Origin: Cytobacillus solani
GTDB lineage: Bacteria; Bacillota; Bacilli; Bacillales; Cytobacillaceae
Length of the DNA: 64,000 nucleotides
NCBI RefSeq assembly: GCF_001420595.1
Contig: NZ_LJIX01000006.1
Location: forward strand, 2,153,650 to 2,217,649
Direction: 5' to 3'
Part shown: positions 43,365-53,311 of the stretch, piece after piece
How positions within the stretch are numbered: position 1 is the stretch's first letter
How the letters are laid out: each line of letters starts with the position of its first letter
The notes under the pieces: generated by a model
What the model was told of the DNA's origin: nothing
The model's database searches: none
Seen by the model: the letters and a program-made list of their open reading frames with translations, nothing else
Position numbers and translations under genes: made by a program

Positions 43365-44921
43365 TTATTTAGATAGCTGCTGGGACCATTCTTCGACATC
43401 CCAAACCTTTGTTACCCAGTCTTCATAAAAGTCAGGTTCGTGACAAACTAATACAACAGTTCCTTTATACGCTTTTAAGGCACGCTTTAATTCTTCCTTT
43501 GCGACGACATCAAGGTGGTTGGTTGGCTCATCAAATAAGAGCCAGTTGCTCTCGTTCATAAGGAGCTTACATAGTCTAACCTTCGCTTGTTCTCCACCAC
43601 TTAATTGGTTTAATGGGCGAGAGATATGTTCATTTTTTAGACCGCATTTTGCCAGAGCCGCACGTACTTGATGCTGATCCATTGATGGGAACTCATTCCA
43701 GACATCATCAATTGGAGTGATATTTTCTGCTTTTACTTCTTGTTCAAAATAAGAAGGGAAAAGGAAGTCACCACGTTCAACTTTTCCGCTAATCGGATTG
43801 ATTTTTCCGAGCATTGTTTTGAGTAGAGTCGATTTTCCGACCCCGTTGCAGCCAACAATAGCAATTTTTTCTCCACGCTCAATTGTTATCGACATTTTAG
43901 GTAGTAGCGCATGTGTATACCCAATTTCAAAATCCTGTCCTTCGAACACATAACGGCTGCTGCCGCGTGATTCCTTAAATTCAAAGGTTGGCTTCATGGC
44001 CGTTTCAGGACGGTCGATTCTTTCCATGCGATCAAGCTGCTTTTGACGGCTTTTTGCCCGGCCAGTCGTTGAGTAGCGCGCTTTATTTTTTGCGATAAAA
44101 TCTTCTTGTTTTTTAATGAAATCCTGCTGTTTTTCATATGCATTGAGGTGCTGATTTTTATTAATCTCTGCTAATTCGAGGAACTTATCATAGCTTGCTG
44201 TGTAACGTGTCAGCTTCGAAAATTCTAAATGAAAGATTGTGTTAGAAACCTGATTCATGAATTCTGTATCATGAGAAATAAGCATAAATGCATATGGATA
44301 TTCTTTTAAGTAGTTTGAAAGCCAGCGAATATGCTCGACATCTAAATAGTTTGTTGGTTCATCAAGCAATAGAACTTGTGGCTGTTCAAGGAGCAGCTTT
44401 GCAAGTAATACTTTTGTTCGCTGTCCACCACTTAATGCGGAAACGTCACGGTCCAGTCCGATTGCATCCAAACCAAGTCCGCGTGCAGCTTCCTCAATCT
44501 TTATATCAAGAGAATAAAAACCGCCTGCATCCAAGCGATCCTGAATTTTCCCCATTTCATCCAGCAATTCTTCAAGTTCTTCAGGAGTAGCATCCGCCAT
44601 CTTTGATGTGACCTCATTAAGTGCTTTTTCTTGTTCAAAAAGCGGAAGAAAGGCATCTTTAAGCACATCTCGCATGGTTTTTCCTGGAGTGAGAACAGTA
44701 TGCTGATCTAGGTAGCCATAATGAACACTTGGTGTCCATTCGACACGTCCGGAATCATGTATCAGCTGGCCTGTAATAATATTCATCAAAGTTGATTTTC
44801 CAACCCCATTTGCTCCAACAAGCCCTACATGATCTTCAGCTAAAAGACGGAAGGAAACATCTTTAAACAATGTCCGATCGCCAAAAGTATGGCTCAAATT
44901 TTCAACGTTTAATAAGCTCAT
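43365..44921 (-). CDS. ABC-F family ATPase
   Basis: A 518-residue soluble protein with two ABC domains and no membrane segment. Walker A GANGVGKST and GCNGVGKST, signatures LSGGQRTKV and LSGGEQAKV, Walker B LLLDEPTNYLD and LLFDEPTNHLD; the basic linker (YEKQQDFIKKQEDFIAKNKARYSTTGRAKSRQ) lies between. ABC-F proteins act on the ribosome in translation control or antibiotic protection. A minus-strand GAGG precedes the start. I see no sign of a resistance-type linker; a housekeeping factor is more likely. Confidence 0.9.
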   Translation of the reverse strand: MSLLNVENLSHTFGDRTLFKDVSFRLLAEDHVGLVGANGVGKSTLMNIITGQLIHDSGRVEWTPSVHYGYLDQHTVLTPGKTMRDVLKDAFLPLFEQEKALNEVTSKMADATPEELEELLDEMGKIQDRLDAGGFYSLDIKIEEAARGLGLDAIGLDRDVSALSGGQRTKVLLAKLLLEQPQVLLLDEPTNYLDVEHIRWLSNYLKEYPYAFMLISHDTEFMNQVSNTIFHLEFSKLTRYTASYDKFLELAEINKNQHLNAYEKQQDFIKKQEDFIAKNKARYSTTGRAKSRQKQLDRMERIDRPETAMKPTFEFKESRGSSRYVFEGQDFEIGYTHALLPKMSITIERGEKIAIVGCNGVGKSTLLKTMLGKINPISGKVERGDFLFPSYFEQEVKAENITPIDDVWNEFPSMDQHQVRAALAKCGLKNEHISRPLNQLSGGEQAKVRLCKLLMNESNWLLFDEPTNHLDVVAKEELKRALKAYKGTVVLVCHEPDFYEDWVTKVWDVEEWSQQLSK

Positions 44922-45020
44922 TTTTTATATCCTCAACTTTCAAAAGTAATCCATTTTTACATTCTACAAGATTTTTATTCATTCGACTAGACTTTCAGCG
45001 GGAGGGAAGAGGAAAAAGTA

Positions 45021-45161
45021 ATGGAAAAAGAGGCAGAAGATGAAATAGGAGGCAGCTTGGGTGCCACTAGTGATTTTGGTGAACTTAAATACCAAAATCA
45101 AAAAGATATAGTTGCAATAAAGAAATTAAGTGCCCACATTTTCCAAAAGAATGAAAAATAG
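45021..45161 (+). CDS. possible 46-residue small protein
   Basis: ATG 45021 opens a 46-codon frame with AGAGG 5-9 bases upstream (in GGGAGGGAAGAGG). It is acidic at the N-terminus (MEKEAEDEIGG) and ends LSAHIFQKNEK. No recognisable family. The rest of 44922-45334 is AT-rich with two partial copies of TTATGAACCTA near 45177 and 45228. It could equally be chance. Confidence 0.3.
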   Translation: MEKEAEDEIGGSLGATSDFGELKYQNQKDIVAIKKLSAHIFQKNEK

Positions 45162-45284
45162 AGTCTTAATAAGATTTTATGAACCTAATTATTCCAAAAT
45201 ATTGCAATATTGAGCTTTAAAAAGAAGTTATGAACCTATTATTTCCAGTAATAACCAAAATGGGGTAAGTAAATTTTAAAATAT

Positions 45285-45322
45285 GCAAATAGGGCATCCA
45301 TCATATAAGACGGATGCCTTGT
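45285..45322 (-). terminator. terminator of katA
   Basis: GGCATCC (45293-45299) and GGATGCC (45312-45318) form a 7-bp stem just beyond the katA stop. Confidence 0.6.
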
Positions 45323-45334
45323 TCTATGAGTCTA

Positions 45335-46792
45335 TTATTTTACTTCTTGCGGAACTTTCAAGCCAAGTCCTTCTGCAATACGAGTACCGTATTCAGGATC
45401 AGCCTTGTAGAAGTGCTGGATTTGACGAAGCTTAATTTTCTCCAATTCAACAGGCTTCATTGCTGAAACTATATTTGCAACTAAGCGAGTACGTTCTTCT
45501 TCAGACATTAAGCGGTAAAGGTCTCCTGGTTGAGTATAATGATCGTTGTGATCATAGGCGACACTTTCAGCAATTCCGGTGATAGGGAATGCTGCTTGCT
45601 TATGTTCTGTTACTTCTGTAGGTCCGCTAAAGCTGTTTGGTTCATAGTAGACAGAACCGCCACCATTGTTATCGAACCGCATTTGTCCATCACGCTGATA
45701 ATTCTTCACTTCATTTCTCGGACGGTTAATTGGCAATGCTTGATGGTTTGCACCAACACGGTAGCGATGAGCATCATGGTAAGCAAATAGGCGGCCTTGC
45801 AGCATTTTATCTGGTGAAACATCGATTCCAGGAACTAGAGTGCCAGGTGAGAATGTTGCTTGTTCCACTTCTGCAAAGTAGTTTTCTGGATTTTTATCTA
45901 AAACCATTTTTCCTACTTCAATTAATGGATAATCTTTATGTGACCAAATCTTTGTTACATCAAATGGATCAAAGCGGTAAGTATTTGCATCTTCTAGCGG
46001 CATGATTTGAACTTTCAAAGTCCAAGATGGATAATCACCATTTTCAATTGCGTTAAATAAATCCTCTGTATGGTAATCAGGATTTTCACCCGCAAGTTTT
46101 GCTGCTAGGTTTACATCCATGTTCTTCACACCTTGATCAGCAATAAAGTGATATTTCACCCATACGCCATCACCGTCTTTGTTTGTCCATTTAAATGTAT
46201 GGCTTCCATATCCATTCATATGTCGTAATGTTGCTGGGATTCCACGGTCTCCCATTAAGTATGTTACTTGATGAAGGGATTCAGGTGATAATGACCAGAA
46301 GTCCCAAACAGCAGTAGGATTTTTCAAATGAGTCTTTGGATCTCTCTTCTGGGTATGAATGAAATCAGGGAATTTAATCGCATCGCGAATGAAGAAAATC
46401 GGTGTATTGTTTCCAACTAAGTCATAATTTCCTTCTTCCGTATAAAACTTTACAGCAAATCCACGTGGATCACGTACAGTATCCGCTGAGCCAAGTTCAC
46501 CAGCAACAGTAGAGAAACGGATAAACATTGGTGTGCGTTTGCCCACCTCTGATAAAAAGTCAGCCTTTGTATATTTCGTTAGATCGTTTGTTACTTCAAA
46601 ATATCCGTGTGCACCTGCGCCTTTTGCGTGAACAACACGCTCAGGTACACGTTCACGGTTGAAGTGAGCTAATTTCTCAAGTAAATGTACATCTTGAATT
46701 AATGTAGGGCCTCGAGAACCAGCAGTCATTGAGTTTTGGTTATCACCAACGGGTGCACCCCAGCTTGTAGTTAGATTGTTGTTATTAGTCAT
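45335..46792 (-). CDS. katA: monofunctional haem catalase
   Basis: A 485-residue small-subunit (clade 3 size) catalase dismutating hydrogen peroxide. Catalytic His in [16 protein letters not shown], Asn in [22 protein letters not shown], and the haem-ligand Tyr in [14 protein letters not shown] are present. On the minus strand GAGGTGA lies 8 bases before ATG. A PerR-like box about 80 bases upstream suggests peroxide induction. Confidence 0.95.
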   Translation of the reverse strand: MTNNNNLTTSWGAPVGDNQNSMTAGSRGPTLIQDVHLLEKLAHFNRERVPERVVHAKGAGAHGYFEVTNDLTKYTKADFLSEVGKRTPMFIRFSTVAGELGSADTVRDPRGFAVKFYTEEGNYDLVGNNTPIFFIRDAIKFPDFIHTQKRDPKTHLKNPTAVWDFWSLSPESLHQVTYLMGDRGIPATLRHMNGYGSHTFKWTNKDGDGVWVKYHFIADQGVKNMDVNLAAKLAGENPDYHTEDLFNAIENGDYPSWTLKVQIMPLEDANTYRFDPFDVTKIWSHKDYPLIEVGKMVLDKNPENYFAEVEQATFSPGTLVPGIDVSPDKMLQGRLFAYHDAHRYRVGANHQALPINRPRNEVKNYQRDGQMRFDNNGGGSVYYEPNSFSGPTEVTEHKQAAFPITGIAESVAYDHNDHYTQPGDLYRLMSEEERTRLVANIVSAMKPVELEKIKLRQIQHFYKADPEYGTRIAEGLGLKVPQEVK

Positions 46793-46837
46793 TTCATATT
46801 CACCTCATATAAATTAGTTAATTACCTCTTGCATACA

Positions 46838-46887
46838 ATGATAACACTTCTCAACAAAAAATCAATATTTATTTATAATTAATACAA
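46838..46887 (-). promoter_or_regulatory. katA promoter with PerR-like box
   Basis: TTATAATTAATACAA at 46873-46887 matches the PerR box TTATAATNATTATAA at 12 of 14 defined positions. On the minus strand TTGATT (46865-46860), 16 bases and TATCAT (46843-46838) form the promoter next to it. Confidence 0.6.
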
Positions 46888-47140
46888 ATAAAAAATAAAT
46901 ATAATAAAATAATAGATAGAATGAAATGCTTTGACATAGGACAATGATGTTTTCTAAAAATATGTATTGTATGGATGGGGATGTCCTATTTGCAACAACA
47001 GTATAATTATATGAAGAAGTTTGGAAATAAGAACAAGTGAGAAGATTTTAATCACGAAACTTATTGAATTGCTTGACTTTTAGGATTATTTAAATAAAAT
47101 AGAAGTTGGAATAGCAAAAAATGAATAGCAACACATCACT

Positions 47141-47250
47141 TTCTTATCCAGAGAGACTGAGGGACAGGCCCTAAGAAGTCTCGGCAGCAGGTTCTTAAAT
47201 GAACACTGTGCCAATTCCTGCAGATGCATTACGTGTCTGGAAGATGAGAA
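47141..47250 (+). ncRNA. SAM-I riboswitch (S-box)
   Basis: Conserved core: TTCTTATCCAGAGAGACTGA, GGGACAGGCCC, AAGTCTCGGCAGCAGG, CTGTGCCAATTCCTGCAG, ending GATGAGAA. P1 forms between TTCTTATC (47141-47148) and GATGAGAA (47243-47250). S-adenosylmethionine binding should favour the terminator at 47274 and lower expression downstream. The only gene downstream is kbl, 295 bases on, an unusual partner. Confidence 0.9.
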
Positions 47251-47273
47251 TGAGATGGTTTCGTAAGTACGAG

Positions 47274-47314
47274 CCTTCTTTTTTTCTTTTGGATGAGAAA
47301 AAGGAGGTTTTTTT
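47274..47314 (+). terminator. riboswitch-controlled terminator
   Basis: CCTTCTTTTTTTC (47274-47286) pairs over 13 bp with GAGAAAAAGGAGG (47295-47307), with two G-U pairs, then seven T. GATGAGAA of P1 is repeated inside the loop and 3' arm, offering an alternative pairing. Confidence 0.8.
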
Positions 47315-47544
47315 CGTTTAAATACCTACTCATTACTTTTAAAAAAATAGAGCAAACTAGGAAATGCAGCTAAAAAATTTTACCGTCTATTCTGTCCATG
47401 AGGTATGTACAAAGTTAAAAATTATGTTAAAGTATAATCTAAGAATCCTTTACATAACAAGGTTGCAGATGTCCTTTCTAGAAAAACAACTGTATACTGT
47501 AAGGTGACAATTAGTGTGAAAATATCTAACTGGGGGATTTAATA
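47315..47544. other. leader between riboswitch terminator and kbl
   Basis: 230 bases with no open frame. TATAAT near 47433 could be the -10 of an independent kbl promoter, but no good -35 is 17-18 bases upstream. Confidence 0.4.
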
Positions 47545-48735
47545 ATGACAAGTAAAACATTAGATGCATTTTTAAATGAGAATCTAGAAGATTTAAGAGG
47601 CAAAGGGTTATACAATGTGATCGACCCTCTTGAAAGCCCGAATGGACCAGTCATTAAAATAAATGGAAAAGAATTAATTAACCTTTCTTCCAATAACTAT
47701 TTAGGTCTGGCAACAGATGAACGATTGAAAAAAGCAGCGACTGATGCACTTAACAAATATGGGGTTGGTGCTGGAGCTGTCCGGACAATTAATGGAACAT
47801 TGGATATTCATCTTAAACTTGAAGAAAAATTAGCTGAGTTTAAACATACAGAGGCTGCAATTGCGTATCAATCAGGGTTCAATTGTAATATGGCAGCGAT
47901 TTCAGCTGTAATGGATAAAAATGATGCGATCCTTTCAGACGAATTAAATCATGCTTCAATTATTGATGGCTGCCGTTTATCAAAAGCAAAAATTATTCGG
48001 GTTAACCATTCTGACATGGAAGATTTAAGAGCGAAAGCGAAGGAAGCGAAAGAATCAGGTCTTTATAATAAAATCATGGTTATCACGGATGGGGTTTTCT
48101 CAATGGACGGGGATATCGCAAAACTTCCTGAAATTGTTGAAATTGCTGAGGAATTTGATCTAATAACGTACGTAGATGATGCACACGGATCAGGTGTTCT
48201 AGGTGATGGAGCAGGAACAGTTAAGCATTTCGGATTATCCGATAAAATTGATTTTCAAATCGGAACACTTTCTAAAGCAATTGGCGTTGTGGGCGGTTAT
48301 GTGGCTGGGAAGCGCGAACTTATTGATTGGCTAAAAGTTCGCAGCAGACCTTTCCTTTTCTCTACTTCATTAACACCTGCTGATGTTGTTGCGAGCACGA
48401 AGGCGATCGAAATATTAATGGAAAGCACTGAATTAAATGAGAAGCTATGGGATAACGCAAACTATTTAAAAGCAGGATTAAAGAAATTAGGGTTTGATAT
48501 CGGGAATAGTGAAACACCAATTACACCATGTATTATCGGTGATGAAGTAAAAACACAGGAGTTCAGTAAAAAGCTGAATGAAGAAGGCGTTTATGCGAAG
48601 TCAATCGTGTTCCCAACCGTACCAAGAGGAACAGGCAGAGTAAGAAATATGCCTTCTGCTGCACATACAAAGGAAATGCTTGATCAAGCAATTGCGATTT
48701 ATGAAAAGGTTGGAAAGGAAATGGGCATTATCTAA
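47545..48735 (+). CDS. kbl: glycine C-acetyltransferase (2-amino-3-ketobutyrate CoA ligase)
   Basis: A 396-residue PLP enzyme of the alpha-oxoamine synthase family, cleaving 2-amino-3-ketobutyrate with CoA to glycine and acetyl-CoA. [35 protein letters not shown] and the PLP lysine in [16 protein letters not shown] are typical. GGGGGATTTAATA precedes ATG 47545. It forms an operon with the threonine dehydrogenase 59 bases downstream. Confidence 0.93.
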   Translation: MTSKTLDAFLNENLEDLRGKGLYNVIDPLESPNGPVIKINGKELINLSSNNYLGLATDERLKKAATDALNKYGVGAGAVRTINGTLDIHLKLEEKLAEFKHTEAAIAYQSGFNCNMAAISAVMDKNDAILSDELNHASIIDGCRLSKAKIIRVNHSDMEDLRAKAKEAKESGLYNKIMVITDGVFSMDGDIAKLPEIVEIAEEFDLITYVDDAHGSGVLGDGAGTVKHFGLSDKIDFQIGTLSKAIGVVGGYVAGKRELIDWLKVRSRPFLFSTSLTPADVVASTKAIEILMESTELNEKLWDNANYLKAGLKKLGFDIGNSETPITPCIIGDEVKTQEFSKKLNEEGVYAKSIVFPTVPRGTGRVRNMPSAAHTKEMLDQAIAIYEKVGKEMGII

Positions 48736-48794
48736 AAGATGAACATTTCTTAGATAGAGAACACTTTCGAAAAGGGAAGAGATGGAGGCAATCA

Positions 48795-49733
48795 ATGAAA
48801 AAGATCTTTATTACAGGTGCATTAGGGCAAATTGGGTCTGAATTAACTGTTAAGCTCAGAGATATTTATGGTACAGATAATGTGATTGCAACAGATATTC
48901 GAAAAAATGAAACAGAAGCTGCACAGTCGGGTCCTTTTGAAGTGGTAGACGTAACTGACTCAAAAACGATGATTGAGGTAGCGAAGAAATATAAAGTTGA
49001 TACAGTTATTCATATGGCAGCACTGCTATCTGCGACTGCAGAGGCAAATCCTGTATTCGCTTGGAATTTAAACATGGGTGGACTTATGAATGCACTAGAA
49101 ACTGCAAGGGAATTAAGCTGTCAGTTTTTCACACCTAGCTCAATCGGAGCGTTCGGCCCTTCTACGCCAAAGGATCATACACCTCAGGATACCATTCAGC
49201 GTCCGACAACAATGTACGGGGTAAATAAAGTAGCTGGTGAGCTGCTAGCTGATTATTACTATCATAAGTTTGGTGTTGATACGAGAGGATTAAGATTTCC
49301 TGGCTTGATTTCCTATGTAACTCCTCCTGGAGGTGGAACTACGGACTATGCAGTTGAAATTTATTATGAGGCCATTAAAAATAGACGATATACATCTTAT
49401 ATTGATAAAGGAACATATATGGATATGATGTATATGCCTGATGCATTAAATGCAATTGTCGAATTAATGGAGGCTGATGCATCCAAATTATTACACAGAA
49501 ATTCATTTAATGTGACGGCAATGAGCTTTGATCCAGAAGAAATTGCAGCTGAAATCCGCAAGCATATCCCAAGCTTTGAAATGAATTATAACGTCGATCC
49601 TGTTCGTCAAAAAATTGCCGATAGCTGGCCAAATTCAATCGATGCTAGTGCAGCAAAGGAAGAGTGGGGCTTTAAAGCGGAATTTGATTTAGCAAAAATG
49701 ACAGCAGATATGTTAGAGAAACTGAGCAAGTAA
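48795..49733 (+). CDS. tdh: L-threonine 3-dehydrogenase, SDR type
   Basis: A 312-residue extended [14 protein letters not shown], the catalytic SSIGAFGP and [11 protein letters not shown] (Tyr-x3-Lys), and [19 protein letters not shown] identify the short-chain NAD threonine dehydrogenase found in Bacillus and archaea, distinct from the zinc enzyme of E. coli. It oxidises threonine to 2-amino-3-ketobutyrate, the Kbl substrate. GGAGG lies 7 bases before ATG 48795; a perfect 12-bp terminator follows. Confidence 0.9.
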   Translation: MKKIFITGALGQIGSELTVKLRDIYGTDNVIATDIRKNETEAAQSGPFEVVDVTDSKTMIEVAKKYKVDTVIHMAALLSATAEANPVFAWNLNMGGLMNALETARELSCQFFTPSSIGAFGPSTPKDHTPQDTIQRPTTMYGVNKVAGELLADYYYHKFGVDTRGLRFPGLISYVTPPGGGTTDYAVEIYYEAIKNRRYTSYIDKGTYMDMMYMPDALNAIVELMEADASKLLHRNSFNVTAMSFDPEEIAAEIRKHIPSFEMNYNVDPVRQKIADSWPNSIDASAAKEEWGFKAEFDLAKMTADMLEKLSK

Positions 49734-49739
49734 ACATGG

Positions 49740-49770
49740 AAAGGACAGCTATGATTAGCTGTCCTTTTTA
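49740..49770 (+). terminator. terminator of kbl-tdh
   Basis: AAAGGACAGCTA (49740-49751) pairs perfectly with TAGCTGTCCTTT (49756-49767), then a T run. Confidence 0.9.
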
Positions 49771-49867
49771 AATCTATTCCAAGATGAATGTGTGAGGAGA
49801 TGCTGATAAAGTCAAAGTATTTGCCGTAAGTTATTTTTTGTAATGAAGTTGAACGACATATTGGCAT

Positions 49868-50033
49868 TCAGCTTCTCCTTTTCTCCTTTGACAGATATAA
49901 GGAATGATAAATTTTTAGAGTATAGTTAGTTATTTGTTCATCATATTCTGGATATTCGTAATTTAGTTTATATTCTTTCATCTTTTTTGGCGATACCAAG
50001 AATTAATTCCATCATTTCGTATTCGCTTCTCAA
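49868..50033 (-). pseudogene. remnant of an ANT(6)-type aminoglycoside 6-adenylyltransferase
   Basis: On the minus strand TTG 50033, after GGGAGGG, starts MRSEYEMMELILGIAKKDERI, the N-terminus of ANT(6)/AadK proteins, then hits TAA. In another frame KLNYEYPEYDEQITNYTLKIYHSLYL follows, which matches the C-terminal end of the same family. About 240 central residues are deleted and the ends are out of frame. It is clearly non-functional. The flanks 49771-49867 and 50048-50213 hold nothing else I recognise. Confidence 0.8.
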
Positions 50034-50213
50034 TTTTAATCCCTCCCAAAATTATCTCTAATACATTATAACATGGAGGATTTTCTAAAAATGTTGGCTG
50101 TAGTCCAATTACTTGAAATGAATAATGGTAAAATAGAGAAGTATGAAAGACTGGTAAAGAAACAAACCTTTTTCACAATTAATTGGGTATTTTTAAGGAG
50201 GAAGTGCAAAACT

Positions 50214-50921
50214 ATGGATTTCGAAACAGTTATGCGAGAGCTTGAAGCCCTTGGTAAGGAACGAACTAAAAAAATGTACATATCCAATGGTGCGCATGAT
50301 CCGCTTTTTGGAGTGGCAACTGGTGCCATGAAACCAATTGCAAAGAAAATAAAAATAAATCAATCTTTAGCTGAAGAACTTTACGCCACAGGTAACTACG
50401 ATGCCATGTACTTTGCAGGGATTATTGCAGATCCAAAAGCAATGAATGAATCGGATTTTGACCGTTGGATGGATGGAGCGTATTTTTATATGCTGTCCGA
50501 TTATGTGGTGGCAGTAACTTTATCAGAGTCAGATATTGCCCAAGACGTTTCAGATAAGTGGATTGCAAGCGGTAATGAGCTGAGAATGTCAGGGGGCTGG
50601 AGTTGCTATTGCTGGCTTTTAGGGAATCGTAAGGACAATGAGTTTTCTGAAAGTAAGATTTTCAATCTGCTTGATTTTGTGAAAGATACGATTCACGATT
50701 CGCCAGAGCGAACGAAATCCGCTATGAATAATTTTCTATACACTGTGGGGATTTCATATTTGCCTCTTCATGAAAAGGCAGTCGAGACCGCAAAGGAAGT
50801 AGGCATAGTAGAAGTCAAACGGGGAATGAAAAAAAGCAGTTTCCTAAACGCTTACGAAAGTATTCAAAAAGAAATTGATAGAGGGAAGCTGGGTTTCAAA
50901 CGTAAATATGTAAGGTGTTAA
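50214..50921 (+). CDS. DNA alkylation repair protein (AlkC/AlkD HEAT-like family)
   Basis: A 235-residue protein of the PF08713 family. HDPLFGVATGAMKPIAKKI, the helical repeats ELYATGNYDAMYFAGIIADP and the WSCYCWLLGNRKDNEFSE region are typical. Relatives include glycosylases that excise positively charged alkylated bases, and inactive paralogues. AAGGAGG lies 12 bases before ATG 50214, rather far; the frame extends upstream to 50073 without a better start. Monocistronic with a terminator. Activity is inferred only from the family. Confidence 0.8.
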   Translation: MDFETVMRELEALGKERTKKMYISNGAHDPLFGVATGAMKPIAKKIKINQSLAEELYATGNYDAMYFAGIIADPKAMNESDFDRWMDGAYFYMLSDYVVAVTLSESDIAQDVSDKWIASGNELRMSGGWSCYCWLLGNRKDNEFSESKIFNLLDFVKDTIHDSPERTKSAMNNFLYTVGISYLPLHEKAVETAKEVGIVEVKRGMKKSSFLNAYESIQKEIDRGKLGFKRKYVRC

Positions 50922-50935
50922 AATAACATTCATAG

Positions 50936-50970
50936 GGGTGTTGATCCAAAAAGGATCAATACTCTTTTTG
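50936..50970 (+). terminator. terminator of the alkylation repair gene
   Basis: GGGTGTTGATCC pairs with GGATCAATACTC (G-U pairs included), loop AAAAA, followed by TTTTTG. Confidence 0.8.
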
Positions 50971-51024
50971 TTGAAGTTACAAAACGTTCAAGGGGAAGAG
51001 TGTAAGTACAGTTAAAAATAAGAC

Positions 51025-51078
51025 TTGAAAATGAACAACAATGTCTAGTATTATAAAATAGACATTGTTGTTCATTTT
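51025..51078. promoter_or_regulatory. 51-bp palindromic operator overlapping the tetR-family promoter
   Basis: Left arm 51028-51047 and right arm 51059-51078 are perfect 20-bp complements (arm core GAACAACAATGTC) with an 11-base spacer. The promoter TTGAAA (51025), 18 bases, TATTAT (51049) lies inside it. The TetR-family gene starts 24 bases later, so autorepression is likely. Confidence 0.75.
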
Positions 51079-51102
51079 AATGAGAAGGAGGTAGTAATAT
51101 TT

Positions 51103-51696
51103 GTGCCAAAAGTAACTGAAGCTTATCGGAGAAAAAAACAATTAGAAATAGCTCACGCTGCGAAAAAAGTATTTGAAACTAAAGGTTACACAGATACCTC
51201 AATGAATGACATCATGCTTGAAGCAAATATAGCAAGAGGAACTCTATATTCTTATTTCGATAGTATTGAGCAAGTTTTTTTGGAAGTTTTAGCAATAGTA
51301 GATAATCATTCTTTTACTTTTATAGAAGAAGTCTGCAATATGAAATTTGTTGATCAGTTGAATACCTTGATTTACAAGGAAGTAGTAGATCTGTTGCGTC
51401 AACCATCACTTGTTCAAGCAAGGGCAGAATATTTCTTTTCATTAGAAGATACTACTTTTTTTGAGCAAAGACATAAGAGAGTTATTGAGGGAATCACAAA
51501 TTTTCTTCAACAAGGAGTTGAGTCAGGAGAATTTGCACCTCAAAAAGATGTTAGATCTATTGCACATTTTATGCTTTCATTTGTAGATGGTCTCATGCTA
51601 AATACTTCACAGCTTGGCGAGACTTCTAATTTTGTGTATGATCAGTTAGAAGTTTTTCATAGTTCACTCTATTATTTACTTGGGGTGGAAAATTAA
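51103..51696 (+). CDS. TetR-family transcriptional regulator
   Basis: A 197-residue regulator. The N-terminal helix-turn-helix is KQLEIAHAAKKVFETKGYTDTSMNDIMLEANIARGTLYSYFDSIEQVF; the helical C-terminal ligand domain has no recognisable specificity. GTG 51103 follows AAGGAGG. The operator lies immediately upstream. An acetyltransferase and a methyltransferase follow, but spacing does not prove one operon. Confidence 0.9.
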   Translation: MPKVTEAYRRKKQLEIAHAAKKVFETKGYTDTSMNDIMLEANIARGTLYSYFDSIEQVFLEVLAIVDNHSFTFIEEVCNMKFVDQLNTLIYKEVVDLLRQPSLVQARAEYFFSLEDTTFFEQRHKRVIEGITNFLQQGVESGEFAPQKDVRSIAHFMLSFVDGLMLNTSQLGETSNFVYDQLEVFHSSLYYLLGVEN

Positions 51697-51743
51697 AAAC
51701 TAGGAATGGCAGTTGAACTTATTTAATAAGGGAGAGTAATGTA

Positions 51744-52277
51744 TTGTTTAACTCTAATAGAATCAGTTTAAGAAAAATGGTAAGTGAGGATGCAGAAATG
51801 TATCATTCTTGGAGAAATGATATGGATGTCATGGTATCAACAAATCCCTCACTAGATCTTTATACATTACAAGATACAAAAGAATTTGTGGAAAATGTTA
51901 TATTAAGCTCCAGTTCTTCAAAAAGTTATATAATATTTGAAAAGGAATTAAATAAGTCCATTGGTATTACATCATTAATTAATATTGATTATAAAAATAG
52001 AAATGGTGAATGTATTATTGATATTGGTGAAAAGGATTTCTGGGGAAAGGGATACGCAAAAGAAACATTAAAATTATTGCTCGATTATGCCTTTCAGGAA
52101 ATGAATTTACATCGAGTATCACTAAGAGTGTTTTCGTTTAATGAAAAAGCGATAAATTTATATACGAAAATTGGCTTTAAACATGAAGGGGTTAGCAGAC
52201 AGTCCTTGTTTAGAAATGGTCATTGGCATGACATTTTTCATATGGGGATTCTTCAATCCGAATATATTAAGCAGTAG
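51744..52277 (+). CDS. GNAT acetyltransferase (RimJ/RimL-like)
   Basis: A 177-residue N-acetyltransferase. ISLRKMVSEDAEMYHSWRND opens the RimJ-type domain; the acetyl-CoA loop is DFWGKGYAKETLKLLLDYAF, followed by NLHRVSLRVFSFNEKAINLYTKIGFKHEG. TTG 51744 follows GGGAGAG. Substrate could be a protein N-terminus or a small molecule; the family does not tell. Confidence 0.85.
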   Translation: MFNSNRISLRKMVSEDAEMYHSWRNDMDVMVSTNPSLDLYTLQDTKEFVENVILSSSSSKSYIIFEKELNKSIGITSLINIDYKNRNGECIIDIGEKDFWGKGYAKETLKLLLDYAFQEMNLHRVSLRVFSFNEKAINLYTKIGFKHEGVSRQSLFRNGHWHDIFHMGILQSEYIKQ

Positions 52278-52386
52278 ATAATTTATAATTTGCAAGTTTT
52301 TTATATTTACCGGATAATAGCTTTCATTAAAATTAACATATTTTGGTAATTGGATTAAATATTCAGCTCTAAAGGAGTTGTTAAAT

Positions 52387-53142
52387 TTGGATAGAAATAA
52401 GTTTTCAGCGATTGCGCACCGTAATCATGCTTTCAGTAACCCAATTAGTGAGACAAAGATGATGAAAATGCTTGAAATGATTTCATTGGATTCACTGGAT
52501 ACGGTTATTGATATTGGTTCTGGTAAAAGTGAACTAATCATTCGTCTAATCGAAAAATATAATGTATCCGCAACTGGAATAGAATTGTATGAAGGTGCCA
52601 TTAAGGAAGCGAAAAGGAATGCAAACGGCAGAATTCCTGATGACCGTTTAGAATTTATCGTGGATGATGCGAGGACTGCAATCGATAAATGTATAAAAGA
52701 AGGTTATGAACTAGGTATGTGCATTGGTTCAACACATGCATTAGGTGGATTGGAATCAACATTACAGACACTGAATCGGGTAGTTAAGAAAAATGGATAT
52801 ATTCTAATCGGTGAAGGTTATTGGAAACAGTCTCCTAGTAAGGAGTATTTAGCTGCTCTTGGAGGAGTGGATGAGTCGGAACTAAAAACCCATGCAGAGA
52901 ATGTAATGGTTGGTGAGGATTTGGGTTTAGTTCCTCTATGGTCATATGTTTCAAACGATGATGAGTGGGATGAATACGAATGGCTTTATTCTTCATCAAT
53001 TGAAAATTATTGTCAGGAAAATCCTGATGATCCAGATCGAGATGCGATGCTAAACCGAATTCGGACATGGAGAACAACTTACTTGAAGTGGGGGAGAGAT
53101 ACTTTAGGATTTGGATTGTATTTGTTTAGAAAATCAATTTAA
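52387..53142 (+). CDS. SAM-dependent methyltransferase
   Basis: A 251-residue class I methyltransferase. Motif I is VIDIGSGKSELIIRLIEKY and motif II ATGIELYEGAIKEAKRN; CIGSTHALGGLESTLQTLNRVVKKNGYILIGEGYW follows. TTG 52387 gives 9-base spacing from AAAGGAG. The C-terminal half is specific (QSPSKEYLAALGGVDESEL) and of unknown substrate. Terminator at 53224. Confidence 0.85.
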   Translation: MDRNKFSAIAHRNHAFSNPISETKMMKMLEMISLDSLDTVIDIGSGKSELIIRLIEKYNVSATGIELYEGAIKEAKRNANGRIPDDRLEFIVDDARTAIDKCIKEGYELGMCIGSTHALGGLESTLQTLNRVVKKNGYILIGEGYWKQSPSKEYLAALGGVDESELKTHAENVMVGEDLGLVPLWSYVSNDDEWDEYEWLYSSSIENYCQENPDDPDRDAMLNRIRTWRTTYLKWGRDTLGFGLYLFRKSI

Positions 53143-53223
53143 AAGAAAATGTAATATAATAACTAGTAAACAAAAATTCCCATGAATTTAACGGTGACAG
53201 TATCATAAGTACATAAGGTTTTT

Positions 53224-53256
53224 AGAGGGTGTCCATTAGTATCGGACACTCTATTT
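53224..53256 (+). terminator. terminator of the methyltransferase gene
   Basis: AGAGGGTGTCC pairs with GGACACTCT (one bulge), then ATTTTTAT. Confidence 0.7.
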
Positions 53257-53311
53257 TTATGTTTAGTCCAATAAGAAATTGGCCCGAAAAAAGCAGCAAG
53301 AAATTGAATAT

